64,000 nucleotides of DNA from Rossellomorea marisflavi. GTDB taxonomy: Bacteria; Bacillota; Bacilli; Bacillales; Bacillaceae_B. Positions within the stretch are counted from its first letter, which is position 1, and every line of letters begins with the position of its first letter. This document shows, in pieces, positions 9,493 through 19,372 of this stretch. The notes under the pieces are model-generated. The model did not search any database, was not told the DNA's origin, and was given only the letters and a program-made list of their open reading frames with translations. The stretch spans positions 1 through 64,000 of the forward strand of contig NZ_LGUE01000001.1 in the NCBI RefSeq assembly GCF_001274775.1. Direction: 5' to 3'. Position numbers and translations under genes: made by a program.

Positions 9493-10248
9493 TTATGATT
9501 TCTTTTTATCTGATACGTAGCTGTCGCGCTCTTTATACGGGATGTCCCCGATGGTCGACTCCATGTCGTTCTCATCGAGCATATCCTCGTACTCTTCATG
9601 TGCCTTGGATGGATAGGCCTTCGTGTTCTTCCCGTCCATATCGGTCCCGACGAAGGATTCCATATCCTCTGTGAACCCTTCCGTCTCGTCATCGTCTTCA
9701 TAAAGATCGGAATAATCATCATGATCGCCTTGGAAGTCCGATGGGGTTTCCGATGTACCGAATCGGCCGACTTCCTGGAAGCTATCTTCTGTATCCCTCA
9801 CCAGCTGTCCGGTTTCGTGGCGGAATTCCCCATTTACAGGTGGCTGAAGGATATCTTCTTCTGCAGGCCGGTCATCGACGACCGACTGGGCACTTGCATG
9901 GTCCTTGCAGTAAAGGGTCGTCGGTATGGCCTCAAGGCGTTCGAAAGGGATTTCTTCGCCGCACTCTTTGCATGTGCCGTAGGATCCTTCATCCATTGCT
10001 TTCAAGGCATCGTCGATTTTGTTCAGTTCTGATTTTGAATGCTCGTCCAGTGCGAAATCCTTTTCCCGCTCGTATAATTCCGAACCCATATCTGCAGGGT
10101 GGTTATCATAGAGGGAAAGTTCGCCCCCATTTTCGTTATCCCCGGTGTTGGCGGGATTTTCTTCCCTGTCATCCAACTGACCCTGGATATGATTCTTCTG
10201 GTCCATCAATTCTTCCTTCAGCTTTTGCTTTTCCTGAGTTGAAAGCAT
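9493..10248 (-). CDS. yteA: YteA family DksA/TraR-type zinc-finger protein (sporulation-linked)
   Basis: Acidic 251-aa protein resembling B. subtilis YteA, a DksA/TraR relative. A long N-terminal helical region with GELSLYDNHPADMGSELYER is followed by the zinc finger CKECGEEIPFERLEAIPTT...CKDH, with three Cys and one His, and a disordered acidic tail that B. subtilis YteA largely lacks. The start at 10248 has AAGGA ten bases upstream and matches the family start ML(S/T)...Q; the frame extends to 10296 without a ribosome site. DksA proteins bind RNA polymerase; the role of YteA is not established. Confidence 0.85.
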   Translation of the reverse strand: MLSTQEKQKLKEELMDQKNHIQGQLDDREENPANTGDNENGGELSLYDNHPADMGSELYEREKDFALDEHSKSELNKIDDALKAMDEGSYGTCKECGEEIPFERLEAIPTTLYCKDHASAQSVVDDRPAEEDILQPPVNGEFRHETGQLVRDTEDSFQEVGRFGTSETPSDFQGDHDDYSDLYEDDDETEGFTEDMESFVGTDMDGKNTKAYPSKAHEEYEDMLDENDMESTIGDIPYKERDSYVSDKKKS

Positions 10249-10465
10249 ATATGTCACGTCCTTCATAGAGTTCGATTTGTTCATCATCGTACTCATACTT
10301 TAACCGAAACAGGGTCTGTTAAAACATGAATCCTTGTGAAGTGTGCGGGGGAATGGGCCTTTTCTCCACCCAACATCAGGTTTTATAACGCTTTTGGTTT
10401 CTCAAAAGGGGAAAAAGGGTTTATTATATAATAGGGATAAATAATGATTCATATCCATGACATCG

Positions 10466-10494
10466 TTGACACACCCTATACTCAGGTGTATCTT
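10466..10494 (+). promoter_or_regulatory. Promoter of the men operon
   Basis: TTGACA at 10466-10471 and TATCTT at 10489-10494 are 17 bp apart, about 45 bp before menF. It looks like a sigma-A promoter. A TATAAT-like stretch at about 10430 has no matching -35. Confidence 0.6.
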
Positions 10495-10538
10495 GTAATG
10501 GATTTGAAAACTGTAAGTGATTGTCTGGAGGAATTCAA

Positions 10539-11948
10539 TTGGTTACAATCCAGAAGACCAATATAGATCAAGCATACGATGCAGCCTTGGTAAAGGCTCA
10601 ACAAATCAATCATCCCGTGCTGCTGAGCATGGTGGAAGAAACAGGGGTCTTGGATCCACTTTCCTTCTATCACGCCGGGGGCAGGGTTTTTAAAGGAGAA
10701 CGCTTTTTATGGAAGGATCGGGATCAAACGATCTCCCTCATAGGGGCAGGCTCTTCATATGATCTTTCTTCATCAATGAAAGAAGGGGAGCGCTTTTTTG
10801 CCATCGAGAAAGAGTGGAAGCGCTTCATTTCTGACGCGGTGGTGGTATCAAGGGAAGAGTGGCCGGGAACGGGTCCCCTTGCATTCGGAGGTTTCCGTTT
10901 CGATTCAGCCAATCCTGTTTCTGAAGAATGGACGGGATTCAATGAAGGGTCCCTCCGCATCCCGAGATATATGCTTACGAAGGCAGGAGAAGCCAATTAT
11001 CTGACGGTTAATGTCGTTTGCCTACCGGATGGAAGCGGCCCATCCCTGCAGCAATGCCTTAAAGAAAGAGATCGCCTGTTGATGATGGCGTCCGAGCCGG
11101 CGAGCCATGAGGACCCAGGGGAGATGTCAGCAGAGGATATCCGCCCCCTTGAATGGAAGCAGTCCGTCCGCAATGTCGTCGACCGCTTGAAAACGGGGGA
11201 AATGGAGAAAGTCGTCCTTGCACGGAAAACCAAAGTATCCTTCAGCGATGAGGTTACGTCCGACTTCGTCCTTGATAACCTTTGGAAACAGCAGCCCGAC
11301 AGTTTCATCTTCAGTTTTGAGCAGGAAGGAAGCTGTTTTATCGGAGCGACTCCCGAGCGTCTTGTGAAAAAGGACGGGGAAGAGATCCTTTCCACCTGTC
11401 TTGCAGGTTCGATTGCAAGGGGGAGGGACCTTGAAGAAGACGAGGAACTTGGGAGAGAACTCCTGGATGATGAGAAAAACCGGTATGAGCACCAGCTCGT
11501 GGTCGATTCGATCCGGCAGGCACTGTCTGACGATTGTAAGCGGCTCTCCATACCCGATGAGCCTCAGCTCATGAAGCTGAAGGATATCCAGCATCTATAC
11601 ACCCCGGTCAAGGGGACGGCTCCAGCCGGCCTGTCGATCCTGACGCTAGTGGAAAAGCTGCATCCCACTCCGGCCCTTGGAGGTGTTCCTCGCAAGGAAG
11701 CCATGCAGGTGATCCGGGAAGAAGAGCAGATGGACAGAGGCCTCTATGCAGGGCCGGTCGGATGGATGGACGCATACGGGAATGGAGAGTATGCCGTCGC
11801 TCTTCGCTCAGGACTCCTGAAGGGGGATCACGCCTTCATTTATGCAGGCTGCGGGATCGTTGCCCATTCGGATCCCGACAGTGAGTTCAAGGAAACACAA
11901 ATGAAATTCCGTCCGATGCAGCGGGCATTAGGGGGAAATCTGATATGA
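10539..11948 (+). CDS. menF: Isochorismate synthase MenF
   Basis: Converts chorismate to isochorismate at the start of menaquinone synthesis. The 469-aa protein has the chorismate-binding C-terminal domain with KVVLARKTKV, FIGATPERLVKKDG, HPTPALGGVPR and GCGIVAHSDPDSEF. TTG 10539 is chosen because GGAGGA lies 6-7 bases upstream and the resulting N-terminus (M)VTIQKT matches the B. subtilis protein. It is the first gene of menFDHBEC and overlaps menD by the stop/start ATGA. Confidence 0.95.
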   Translation: MVTIQKTNIDQAYDAALVKAQQINHPVLLSMVEETGVLDPLSFYHAGGRVFKGERFLWKDRDQTISLIGAGSSYDLSSSMKEGERFFAIEKEWKRFISDAVVVSREEWPGTGPLAFGGFRFDSANPVSEEWTGFNEGSLRIPRYMLTKAGEANYLTVNVVCLPDGSGPSLQQCLKERDRLLMMASEPASHEDPGEMSAEDIRPLEWKQSVRNVVDRLKTGEMEKVVLARKTKVSFSDEVTSDFVLDNLWKQQPDSFIFSFEQEGSCFIGATPERLVKKDGEEILSTCLAGSIARGRDLEEDEELGRELLDDEKNRYEHQLVVDSIRQALSDDCKRLSIPDEPQLMKLKDIQHLYTPVKGTAPAGLSILTLVEKLHPTPALGGVPRKEAMQVIREEEQMDRGLYAGPVGWMDAYGNGEYAVALRSGLLKGDHAFIYAGCGIVAHSDPDSEFKETQMKFRPMQRALGGNLI

Positions 11949-13663
11949 ACGAACATCAGCAGCGCTTGACCGATTATCTGGCAGCATTCATAGATGAATT
12001 ATCCAGTAACGGAGTAGACGAAGCCGTCATCAGCCCCGGCTCCCGGTCTACTCCTTTGGCGTTATTGCTCACCCATCATCCGCGCATCAAGACGTATGTG
12101 AACGTGGACGAGCGATCTGCCGCATTCTTTGCACTCGGTATCGCCAAGGCAAAGCGGAAGCCGGTGATCCTTGTCTGTACGTCCGGTACCGCCGCAGCGA
12201 ACTATTATCCAGCCGTCATTGAAGCACGGTATGCCAAAGTACCGCTCCTTGTCCTGACGGCAGACCGCCCCCATGAGCTGAGGGAGGTCGGTGCTCCACA
12301 GGCCATCGACCAGCTTGACCTCTACGGAAGGCATGTCAAATGGGCAGTCGATATGGCCCTGCCTGAGTCGGGTCAGGAAGTCTTGAGGTATGCCCGCTCA
12401 GCGGCAGTGCGGGGCCTCGGTATGTCTATCGGGGAACCTCACGGACCGGTGCACTTCAACTTCCCGCTCAGGGAACCACTCATTCCCGACCTGCGGGGGG
12501 ATCTTTTTGAAGAAGGGACGGCAAAACGCGTCTATCAGGGTGAACGGACGCTCGCTCTTGATCAGGGGGAAGAACTGGAGAAGGTCTTGAACGAACGGAA
12601 CCGGGGCATCATCATTTGCGGTCCGGGTATGAGTCCGGACGGCATTCAAGCTGTCGCCGACTTCGGAAGGGCAAAGGGATTCCCGATCCTCGCCGATCCG
12701 CTGTCGAACATGAGAAGCGGAAAGCATGGGACAGATGGTATCATCGATGCTTATGACACGTTCCTGAAAGCGGGGACCATCGGGGAACACATGAAACCGG
12801 ACTTGATCATCCGTTTCGGTGCCATGGCCGTGTCGAAGCCCCTCATGCTGTTCTTGAAAGGGCTGGAGGATGTGCCTCAACTCGTCATTACCCGTGGAGA
12901 AGAGTGGCAGGATCCTACGGGAAGGGGTACCCACTATGTTTATGCCCATGAACGTCATTTCTGTGATCGTTTTACAAGAGAAGCTAAGCAACGGGATTGG
13001 ATCGAGAAATGGATCCGGCTGAATGAAAAGACAAAGGACCTCATGCAAGAGGTGATTGGAGAGTGGGGTGAAGGCAAGGCCGTCAAGTGCCTCCTTGAAA
13101 CCATTCCGGAGCAATCATCCGTTTTTGTGAGCAACAGCATGCCGATCCGGGATGTGGATACCTTCTTCTTTTCGAATGATCGTTCCATCTCCATCCATGC
13201 CAACAGGGGTGCCAATGGCATCGACGGTGTCGTTTCGACGGCACTTGGCATGAGCACGCAGTCACCTTCCACCTATCTGCTCATTGGAGATCTTGCATTC
13301 TTCCATGATATGAACGGATTGCTCGTTGGAAGGAAATACGGCTTGGATCTGACTGTCATCGTCATGAACAATAACGGTGGTGGCATTTTCTCCTACTTGC
13401 CTCAGGCAAAGGAAGGTGCGTATTTCGAAGAGCTGTTCGGGACTCCCATGGATCTTGAGTTCTCCCATGCCGCAGCCATGTATGGAGCGGATTACTCCCT
13501 AGTGAAGACAGAATCCGACTTCCTTCAGGCGCTTCGGCAGGCAGAGGGGACCAAGGGTCTGAAGATCATTGAAGTATTGGCGGACCGCCAGAAAAATGTA
13601 GAGAATCATCGTAAAATGTGGGAATTTGTTTCCCGGGAAATACACGGTGGAGAACGTTCATGA
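11945..13663 (+). CDS. menD: SEPHCHC synthase MenD
   Basis: Thiamine-diphosphate enzyme that joins 2-oxoglutarate (as succinic semialdehyde) to isochorismate. The 572-aa protein shows the N-terminal EAVISPGSRSTPLALLL segment with the activating region, and the ThDP/metal motif GDLAFFHDMNG...NNNGGG near residues 450-480. The ATG overlaps the menF stop and the TGA overlaps the menH start, so the three genes are coupled. Confidence 0.95.
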   Translation: MNEHQQRLTDYLAAFIDELSSNGVDEAVISPGSRSTPLALLLTHHPRIKTYVNVDERSAAFFALGIAKAKRKPVILVCTSGTAAANYYPAVIEARYAKVPLLVLTADRPHELREVGAPQAIDQLDLYGRHVKWAVDMALPESGQEVLRYARSAAVRGLGMSIGEPHGPVHFNFPLREPLIPDLRGDLFEEGTAKRVYQGERTLALDQGEELEKVLNERNRGIIICGPGMSPDGIQAVADFGRAKGFPILADPLSNMRSGKHGTDGIIDAYDTFLKAGTIGEHMKPDLIIRFGAMAVSKPLMLFLKGLEDVPQLVITRGEEWQDPTGRGTHYVYAHERHFCDRFTREAKQRDWIEKWIRLNEKTKDLMQEVIGEWGEGKAVKCLLETIPEQSSVFVSNSMPIRDVDTFFFSNDRSISIHANRGANGIDGVVSTALGMSTQSPSTYLLIGDLAFFHDMNGLLVGRKYGLDLTVIVMNNNGGGIFSYLPQAKEGAYFEELFGTPMDLEFSHAAAMYGADYSLVKTESDFLQALRQAEGTKGLKIIEVLADRQKNVENHRKMWEFVSREIHGGERS

Positions 13664-14481
13664 GGGTGAATGAGATCGACTACTTTGTGAATATTAAAGG
13701 GGACGGCCCTCCAGTAGTCTTCCTTCATGGATTTACAGGGGATAGTGAAACCTGGAACGGAGTCACCGATCAATTGGTCCAGCGCTTTACTTGTGTCACG
13801 ATCGATCTTATCGGCCATGGCAGGACCGACGCTCCTCCGGATTTGGAGAAGTACCGGATGGACCAAGTCGTGAAGGATGTCGAGTCCATACTCGCCAAGT
13901 GTGGAATCACTGAGGCAACCTTTGTCGGGTATTCCATGGGGGGGAGGGTGGCCCTACACCTTGCCTTAACTCACCCGCACCTCGTTTCCCACCTCATCCT
14001 TGAGAGTGCGTCACCCGGCCTGTTGACGGAAGAGGAGCGGAGCGCAAGGCGGGAGAAGGATGCTGCCTTGGCGGAGCGGATCCTTCTACACGGAATGGAA
14101 GAGTTCGTGAACTTTTGGGAGGACATTCCGTTGTTCGAAACGCAAAAGCGCCTGCCAGCCACCGTTCAGGCAGAAATCCGCCAAGGCCGACTCGGACAAC
14201 GTCCCATCGGTCTTGCCAACAGTCTGAAAGGGATGGGGACGGGATCACAGCCGAGCTGGTGGGGTCACTTGTCCGCCATGGAAATCCCCGTCGATCTTTT
14301 GGTGGGGGAGCTCGATGAGAAGTTCGTCGGCATCGCCAAACGAATGAAAGAGCGCAATCCCTCGTTCACGATCACATCTTTTTCAGGGTGCGGGCATGCA
14401 ATTCATGTGGAAGAACAGCAAAAGTTTGGTACAATGATAGAGGATTTACTACATAAAGGAGGAAATACAAATGGCTTTTGA
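13660..14481 (+). CDS. menH: SHCHC synthase MenH (alpha/beta hydrolase)
   Basis: Eliminates pyruvate from SEPHCHC. The 273-aa alpha/beta-hydrolase has the triad candidates Ser in VGYSMGGRV, Asp in VGELDEKF and His in [13 protein letters not shown] 13660 overlaps the menD stop (ATGA). An open frame reaches back to 13618, inside menD, but that lacks a ribosome site. It overlaps menB by 11 bases. Confidence 0.93.
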   Translation: MRVNEIDYFVNIKGDGPPVVFLHGFTGDSETWNGVTDQLVQRFTCVTIDLIGHGRTDAPPDLEKYRMDQVVKDVESILAKCGITEATFVGYSMGGRVALHLALTHPHLVSHLILESASPGLLTEEERSARREKDAALAERILLHGMEEFVNFWEDIPLFETQKRLPATVQAEIRQGRLGQRPIGLANSLKGMGTGSQPSWWGHLSAMEIPVDLLVGELDEKFVGIAKRMKERNPSFTITSFSGCGHAIHVEEQQKFGTMIEDLLHKGGNTNGF

Positions 14482-15289
14482 TTGGGTTTCAGAACGAAAC
14501 TACGAAGATATTTTGTACGAAACGTATAATGGGATCGCGAAGATCACCATCAATCGTCCGGAAGTGCGCAATGCCTTCCGTCCGAAAACAGTAACGGAAT
14601 TGATCGATGCATTTGCTTATGCTCGTGACGATTCCAAAGTAGGTGTGATCGTCCTTACGGGTGCAGGTGAAAAAGCATTCTGTTCAGGCGGAGATCAACG
14701 CGTACGCGGACATGGTGGATATGTGGGCGAGGATGAAATCCCTCGTTTGAATGTCCTTGACCTTCAGCGTTTGATCCGAGTGATCCCGAAACCAGTCATC
14801 GCGATGGTTGCCGGTTATGCCATCGGAGGCGGACACGTCCTTCACGTGGTATGTGATATCACGATTGCAGCGGACAATGCCATCTTCGGTCAAACAGGAC
14901 CAAAAGTGGGAAGTTTCGATGCAGGCTACGGTGCCGGGTATCTTGCCCGCATCATCGGTCACAAGAAAGCGAAGGAAATCTGGTTCCTATGCCGTCAATA
15001 CAATGCTCAGGAAGCATTGGATATGGGCCTTGTGAACACAGTGGTACCTTATGAGAAACTCGAAGAGGAAACCGTGCAATGGGCTTCTGAAATGCTCGAA
15101 AAGAGCCCGACGGCCCTTCGCTTCCTGAAGGCGTCATTCAATGCCGACACGGACGGGCTTGCAGGTCTTCAACAGCTGGCTGGAGATGCAACCCTCCTTT
15201 ATTACACAACGGATGAAGCGAAAGAAGGACGCGATGCGTTCAAGGAAAAACGCAATCCGGACTTCGGTCAATTCCCTCGTTTCCCTTAA
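14471..15289 (+). CDS. menB: 1,4-dihydroxy-2-naphthoyl-CoA synthase MenB
   Basis: Crotonase-fold enzyme that closes the naphthoate ring. The 272-aa protein carries the oxyanion-hole segments [15 protein letters not shown] and [12 protein letters not shown] and the active-site segment [18 protein letters not shown] strong AAAGGAGG precedes ATG. A terminator hairpin follows, so menE and menC may be expressed at a lower level. Confidence 0.96.
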   Translation: MAFDWVSERNYEDILYETYNGIAKITINRPEVRNAFRPKTVTELIDAFAYARDDSKVGVIVLTGAGEKAFCSGGDQRVRGHGGYVGEDEIPRLNVLDLQRLIRVIPKPVIAMVAGYAIGGGHVLHVVCDITIAADNAIFGQTGPKVGSFDAGYGAGYLARIIGHKKAKEIWFLCRQYNAQEALDMGLVNTVVPYEKLEEETVQWASEMLEKSPTALRFLKASFNADTDGLAGLQQLAGDATLLYYTTDEAKEGRDAFKEKRNPDFGQFPRFP

Positions 15290-15298
15290 TGGGACTTG

Positions 15299-15331
15299 CC
15301 TGGCGGATCTTTGGATCTGTCAGGTTTTTTT
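15299..15331 (+). terminator. Terminator between menB and menE
   Basis: An 11-bp stem (CCTGGCGGATC / GATCTGTCAGG, two G-U pairs) closes a 4-base loop and is followed by seven T. It divides the men operon; read-through is likely because I see no clear promoter for menE. Confidence 0.8.
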
Positions 15332-15365
15332 CTTACTGAACAATCAACAGAATGGAGAATGTACC

Positions 15366-16835
15366 ATGACCACAGAAATGCTGCCCAATTGGTTGAAGCA
15401 GCGGGCCTTTTTGACGCCGGATCGCACGGCCGTGAGTTCCGATGAACGCAGCCTCACTTTCCGTGAGCTCGATCATGAGGCAGAGGAGGCGGCTCAGCGC
15501 CTGAATCGGTTGTTGGACGGCACGAAGCCTGCCTTCATCGGCCTCATGATCAAAAACCGCATTGAATCCATCATCGCGGTCCACGCCGTGCATCAGCTCG
15601 GTATGGCTGCCGTGATGCTGAATCATCGGCTCGGCGCTGGAGAATTGACCTTCCAAGTACGCGATATGGCCCTCACACACGTCATCCACGATGAGGACTT
15701 TGCAGAGAAGGCAAACTCCCTTGAGGTGGAGGGCATCAGTCTTTCCCTCCTTTTTACAGGAGACAAGCGCCCCTATGCCCCGAAGGACCATACAAATCTT
15801 GATGACACCTGCACGGTGATGTATACATCGGGGACAACCGGTTCGCCAAAAGGGGTCCTGCAGACGTATGGGAATCACTGGTGGAGTGCCATCGGATCCT
15901 CCTTGAATCTTGGTACCAGTGAGAAGGATGTATGGCTCTGTGCCGTCCCCCTCTTCCATATCAGCGGTTTCTCGATCCTCATGAGGAGCATCATCTATGG
16001 CATGGAGGTCAGACTCCACGCCTCATTCGACGAGGATGCCATCGACCTGGAACTGAAATCCGGGCGGGTGACGATCATCTCGGTTGTCACAAACATGCTC
16101 CAGCGCCTCATGGGAAGGATCGGGGACGGGTATCATGAAAATCTCCGCTGCGTGCTTTTGGGAGGCGGTCCGGCTCCGCTTCCCCTTCTGCAGGCATGCA
16201 AGGACAAAGGAGTTCCCGTGTTCCAATCATACGGGATGACCGAAACCTCTTCTCAGATCGTCACCCTTTCACCGGAGTACAGCCTTTCGAAGCTTGGTTC
16301 TGCCGGAAAACCCCTTTTCCCATCCCAACTGAAGATCAAGGGAGCGGCAGCACCGCTGGAAGAGGGAGAAATCATGGTCAAGGGTCCGAATGTGACAATG
16401 GGGTATCATGAGCGCCCTGAAGCAAATGAAAAAAGCTTTGAAGATGGATGGCTCTTCACAGGGGATATCGGCTATGTGGATGAAGAGGGGTTCCTTTATG
16501 TTCTTGACAGAAGATCGGACCTGATCATTTCCGGTGGGGAGAATGTGTATCCGGCTGAAGTCGAGAGTGTCCTGCTGGGTATCCCGGGTGTCACGGAAGC
16601 AGGCGTCATCGGCATGGATGATCCAGTGTGGGGGCAGGTTCCATGTGCTTTCCTTGTGACGGACCGTCCCATGACTGAAGAGGAGATCATGAAGGGATGC
16701 AAAGCTGCCCTCGCTTCCTATAAATGTCCGAAAAAGATCGTATTTGTCGGGGAGCTGCCCCGCAATGCTTCCAATAAGCTCCTCAGAAGGGTGCTTAAAG
16801 AAAATATGCTGAAGGGGATCTACGATGAAGCTTAA
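15366..16835 (+). CDS. menE: o-Succinylbenzoate-CoA ligase MenE
   Basis: ANL-superfamily ligase that activates o-succinylbenzoate with ATP and CoA. The 489-aa protein has the P-loop YTSGTTGSPKGVLQTYGNH, SYGMTETSS, the hinge GDIGYVDEEGFLYVLDRRSD and SGGENVYPAEVE. ATG 15366 follows GGAG and gives the family N-terminus; the open frame back to 15141 overlaps menB and is not coding. It overlaps menC by 11 bases. Confidence 0.95.
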   Translation: MTTEMLPNWLKQRAFLTPDRTAVSSDERSLTFRELDHEAEEAAQRLNRLLDGTKPAFIGLMIKNRIESIIAVHAVHQLGMAAVMLNHRLGAGELTFQVRDMALTHVIHDEDFAEKANSLEVEGISLSLLFTGDKRPYAPKDHTNLDDTCTVMYTSGTTGSPKGVLQTYGNHWWSAIGSSLNLGTSEKDVWLCAVPLFHISGFSILMRSIIYGMEVRLHASFDEDAIDLELKSGRVTIISVVTNMLQRLMGRIGDGYHENLRCVLLGGGPAPLPLLQACKDKGVPVFQSYGMTETSSQIVTLSPEYSLSKLGSAGKPLFPSQLKIKGAAAPLEEGEIMVKGPNVTMGYHERPEANEKSFEDGWLFTGDIGYVDEEGFLYVLDRRSDLIISGGENVYPAEVESVLLGIPGVTEAGVIGMDDPVWGQVPCAFLVTDRPMTEEEIMKGCKAALASYKCPKKIVFVGELPRNASNKLLRRVLKENMLKGIYDEA

Positions 16836-17931
16836 ATCCATTGCACTATCCGTTGTCAGCATGCCGCTTAAAAAGCCGTTTACGACCCATCTGCAGACGG
16901 TAGCAGAAAGAGAAGGGATCATCATCGAAGCAGTGGATTTAGAAGGGATTACAGGACTTGGTGAATGCGTGGCCTTCTCGACCCCGTGGTATACGGAGGA
17001 AACGGTCAAGGGGGCCTATCATATCCTGAAGGATGTCCTGATCCCCCTCTTATTGAAAGCGGACCTACGCCATCCTGAAGAATGCGGCCGGTTATTCAGC
17101 GGGGTCCGAGGAAATGCCATGGCAAAAGCATCCCTTGAAATGGCCATCTGGGACCTCTATGCCCGTCAGTCCGGACAGCCCCTCTGGGCCGTGATCGGAG
17201 GCACGAGGCAGGAAGTGCTCGCTGGAGCCGTTGTGCCTGCAGGGAACATGGGAGAGATGGTCAAGCGCACGTCTGAGCTGATGGAGGAAGGATACGGGCG
17301 TATCAAGATCAAGATCTCCCCGGGTGAAGACGAGGGGATCGTCAGGGAGCTGCGCAGGACGTTCCCTGATCTGCCTCTCATGGCAGATGCCAATTCCGCC
17401 TACACCCTCCATGACCTGCCGGCTCTGCAGAAGCTGGATCGATACGGTCTCCTGATGATCGAACAGCCTCTTGGCGTTGATGACATCGTCGAGCATTCGA
17501 TGCTTCAGAAAGAGCTTTCCACGCCGGTCTGCCTTGATGAAAGCATCGTCTCCCCCCACGATATGAAAAGCGCGATTGCCTTGCAGGCATGCGGTGTCGT
17601 GAACATCAAGCTCGGACGGGTAGGGGGATATTCACAGGCGCTTGATATTTATCACCAATGTCTTGAAAGCGGGCTTTCCGTCTGGTGCGGCGGGATGATC
17701 GAATTCGGCGTCTCCCGTGCCCATAACATCGTTTTATCCACCCTCGAAGGGTTCAACCTGCCCGGCGATCTCTCCTCCTCGGCCACCTACTGGGAACAGG
17801 ATCTGATTACAGAACCGATCACGGTGCAACATGGTAGGATCCTGAGGAAAAACGGAGTGGGCATCGGTGTGGAGCTGGATCAGAGGCGCATGAAGGAAAT
17901 AACGTTCCACAAAGAAATCATCACGGAATAA
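16825..17931 (+). CDS. menC: o-Succinylbenzoate synthase MenC
   Basis: Enolase-superfamily enzyme that dehydrates SHCHC to o-succinylbenzoate. In the 368-aa protein the KxK motif (IKIKIS), metal ligands Asp (MADANSAYT), Glu (IEQPLG) and Asp (CLDESI), and the second Lys (NIKLGRVGG) are all present. It is the last men gene in this operon. Confidence 0.94.
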   Translation: MKLKSIALSVVSMPLKKPFTTHLQTVAEREGIIIEAVDLEGITGLGECVAFSTPWYTEETVKGAYHILKDVLIPLLLKADLRHPEECGRLFSGVRGNAMAKASLEMAIWDLYARQSGQPLWAVIGGTRQEVLAGAVVPAGNMGEMVKRTSELMEEGYGRIKIKISPGEDEGIVRELRRTFPDLPLMADANSAYTLHDLPALQKLDRYGLLMIEQPLGVDDIVEHSMLQKELSTPVCLDESIVSPHDMKSAIALQACGVVNIKLGRVGGYSQALDIYHQCLESGLSVWCGGMIEFGVSRAHNIVLSTLEGFNLPGDLSSSATYWEQDLITEPITVQHGRILRKNGVGIGVELDQRRMKEITFHKEIITE

Positions 17932-17950
17932 AAGGAAGAGGGTAGGGATA

Positions 17951-18394
17951 ATGAGCATACGCAATTCAGCCAAGGCCCTGATCATGAAGGAAGGGGCGGT
18001 CCTGCTCACAAAAAATCGGGATGAAGAAGGATTCTTCTATCTTTTCCCCGGTGGAGGACAGGAAAAAGGTGAAACACTGGAGCAAGCCGTTGTCCGCGAA
18101 TGTCAAGAAGAGATCGGAAGCTCGGTGAGGGTCGGCCCTTTGAAGCATGTGAGGGAATATATCGGAAAAAACCATGAGCATGCCTTCGACGCCGGATTTC
18201 AACAGGTGGAGTTCTACTTCGAATGTCATCTCCTTGGTGAAGAGGGGTACGAGCCGACGAATCCCGACAGCCATCAAGTGGGGATCGAATGGGTGAGGCT
18301 TGATGAGTGGGACGGCCTACGGATTTATCCAAAAGCGCTGGGAGAATACATAAAAGGCCATCGCTCCGGGGTGTATTTGGGCGATATCAATTGA
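17951..18394 (+). CDS. Nudix hydrolase
   Basis: A 147-aa protein with a complete Nudix box (GGQEKGETLEQAVVREC, then QEEIG; residues 35-56). It hydrolyses a nucleoside diphosphate linked to another group; the substrate cannot be told. It lies 20 bases after menC with its own ribosome site (GGAAGAGGG), so it is probably co-transcribed with the men genes, and a terminator follows. Confidence 0.88.
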   Translation: MSIRNSAKALIMKEGAVLLTKNRDEEGFFYLFPGGGQEKGETLEQAVVRECQEEIGSSVRVGPLKHVREYIGKNHEHAFDAGFQQVEFYFECHLLGEEGYEPTNPDSHQVGIEWVRLDEWDGLRIYPKALGEYIKGHRSGVYLGDIN

Positions 18395-18399
18395 TGGGG

Positions 18400-18427
18400 A
18401 GCAGGTCAGCGATGATCTGCTTTTTTT
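18400..18427 (+). terminator. Terminator after the Nudix gene
   Basis: GCAGGTCA / TGATCTGC stem with a GCGA loop followed by seven T. Confidence 0.85.
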
Positions 18428-18449
18428 GTGCAAAGGGAGATTCCTGTTT

Positions 18450-18477
18450 TTTACACCCGGAAGTGCGTCATTATGAT
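18450..18477 (+). promoter_or_regulatory. Promoter of the SDR-DinB-2H operon
   Basis: TTTACA (18450-18455) and TATGAT (18472-18477) are 16 bp apart. The roughly 95-base leader that follows holds an imperfect inverted repeat (GCAGATG...GCGT near 18513-18528 with ACGCATCTGC near 18540-18549). Confidence 0.55.
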
Positions 18478-18578
18478 AAAATGGACACCTGTCGTAATTT
18501 TCGGAAATTCAGGCAGATGAGATGCGTCCGTGTTCTCATACGCATCTGCTAGGGTAGTATTGAAAAGGAGGGGTAGAT

Positions 18579-19355
18579 ATGAAGGGATCATTACCGATTG
18601 CCCTCGTCACCGGAGTGAGCCGCGATAAAGGAATAGGGGCAGCCATCTGCCGGATCCTTGCCCGGGATGGAATGGACATCTTCTTTACGCATTGGGGTAC
18701 ATATGACGGAGAAGATGGATGCGGTAAAGAAGAGGGCTTCCCTTCTGTCTTTGCAAAGGAATTGGAGGGCCTTGGAGTCCGCACCGCTCATATGGAAGCG
18801 GATCTGAGCAGGCAGGATGCACCGGCGCTCATTTTGCAAACGGCCACACAGAGCCTGGGGTTGCCACGTGTGCTGATCAATAATGCGACCTATGAGTCGC
18901 CAACTGATTTCAGGACGATGAGGATGGAGACGCTAGACATGCATTATCAGGTGAACAACCGGGGGACGATCATGCTGTCGATGGAGTTTGCCAGGCGTTT
19001 CGAAGAAGTATATGCCGGAGCAGAGGACGGACGCATCGTATTCATGGTGTCGAAGGGCCCGGACCCGCATAATCTTGCCTATACGGCTACCAAAGGGATG
19101 CTGACGGCCATAACGGAGCCCCTGGCTACAGCACTTGCCCCGGTGGGCATCACGGTGAACAGCGTTGATCCCGGTCCGACCGATTCAGGATGGATCACCG
19201 ATGAGATCAGGGAGAATCTCCTCCCTCTCTTTCCATCCGGCCGCATCGGGACACCGGAAGATGCAGCGCGCCTGATCCGCTTCCTGGCTTCTGAGGATTC
19301 CAGATGGGTGACGGGGCAGGTTCTCCGCTCCGAAGGCGGATTTATAGGGAAATAG
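18579..19355 (+). CDS. SDR-family oxidoreductase (FabG-like)
   Basis: A 258-aa classical short-chain dehydrogenase. It has the cofactor loop TGVSRDKGIGAA, the NNAT segment and the catalytic Ser...Tyr-x3-Lys (MVSKGPDPHNLAYTATK). The closing LRSEGGFIGK matches 3-oxoacyl-ACP-reductase-like members. Physiological substrate unknown. The N-terminal loop is longer than usual (GTYDGEDGCGKEEG insert). First gene of a three-gene set. Confidence 0.85.
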   Translation: MKGSLPIALVTGVSRDKGIGAAICRILARDGMDIFFTHWGTYDGEDGCGKEEGFPSVFAKELEGLGVRTAHMEADLSRQDAPALILQTATQSLGLPRVLINNATYESPTDFRTMRMETLDMHYQVNNRGTIMLSMEFARRFEEVYAGAEDGRIVFMVSKGPDPHNLAYTATKGMLTAITEPLATALAPVGITVNSVDPGPTDSGWITDEIRENLLPLFPSGRIGTPEDAARLIRFLASEDSRWVTGQVLRSEGGFIGK

Positions 19356-19372
19356 GGAGGAGGAGTTGGAAT

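Noticed and set aside
12398-13114. Long reverse-strand frame within menD
   Set aside because: Antisense shadow of a clearly coding gene, without ribosome site or recognisable product.
15141-15365. Longer N-terminus for menE
   Set aside because: The extension overlaps menB and crosses a terminator; the ribosome site and family N-terminus fit 15366.
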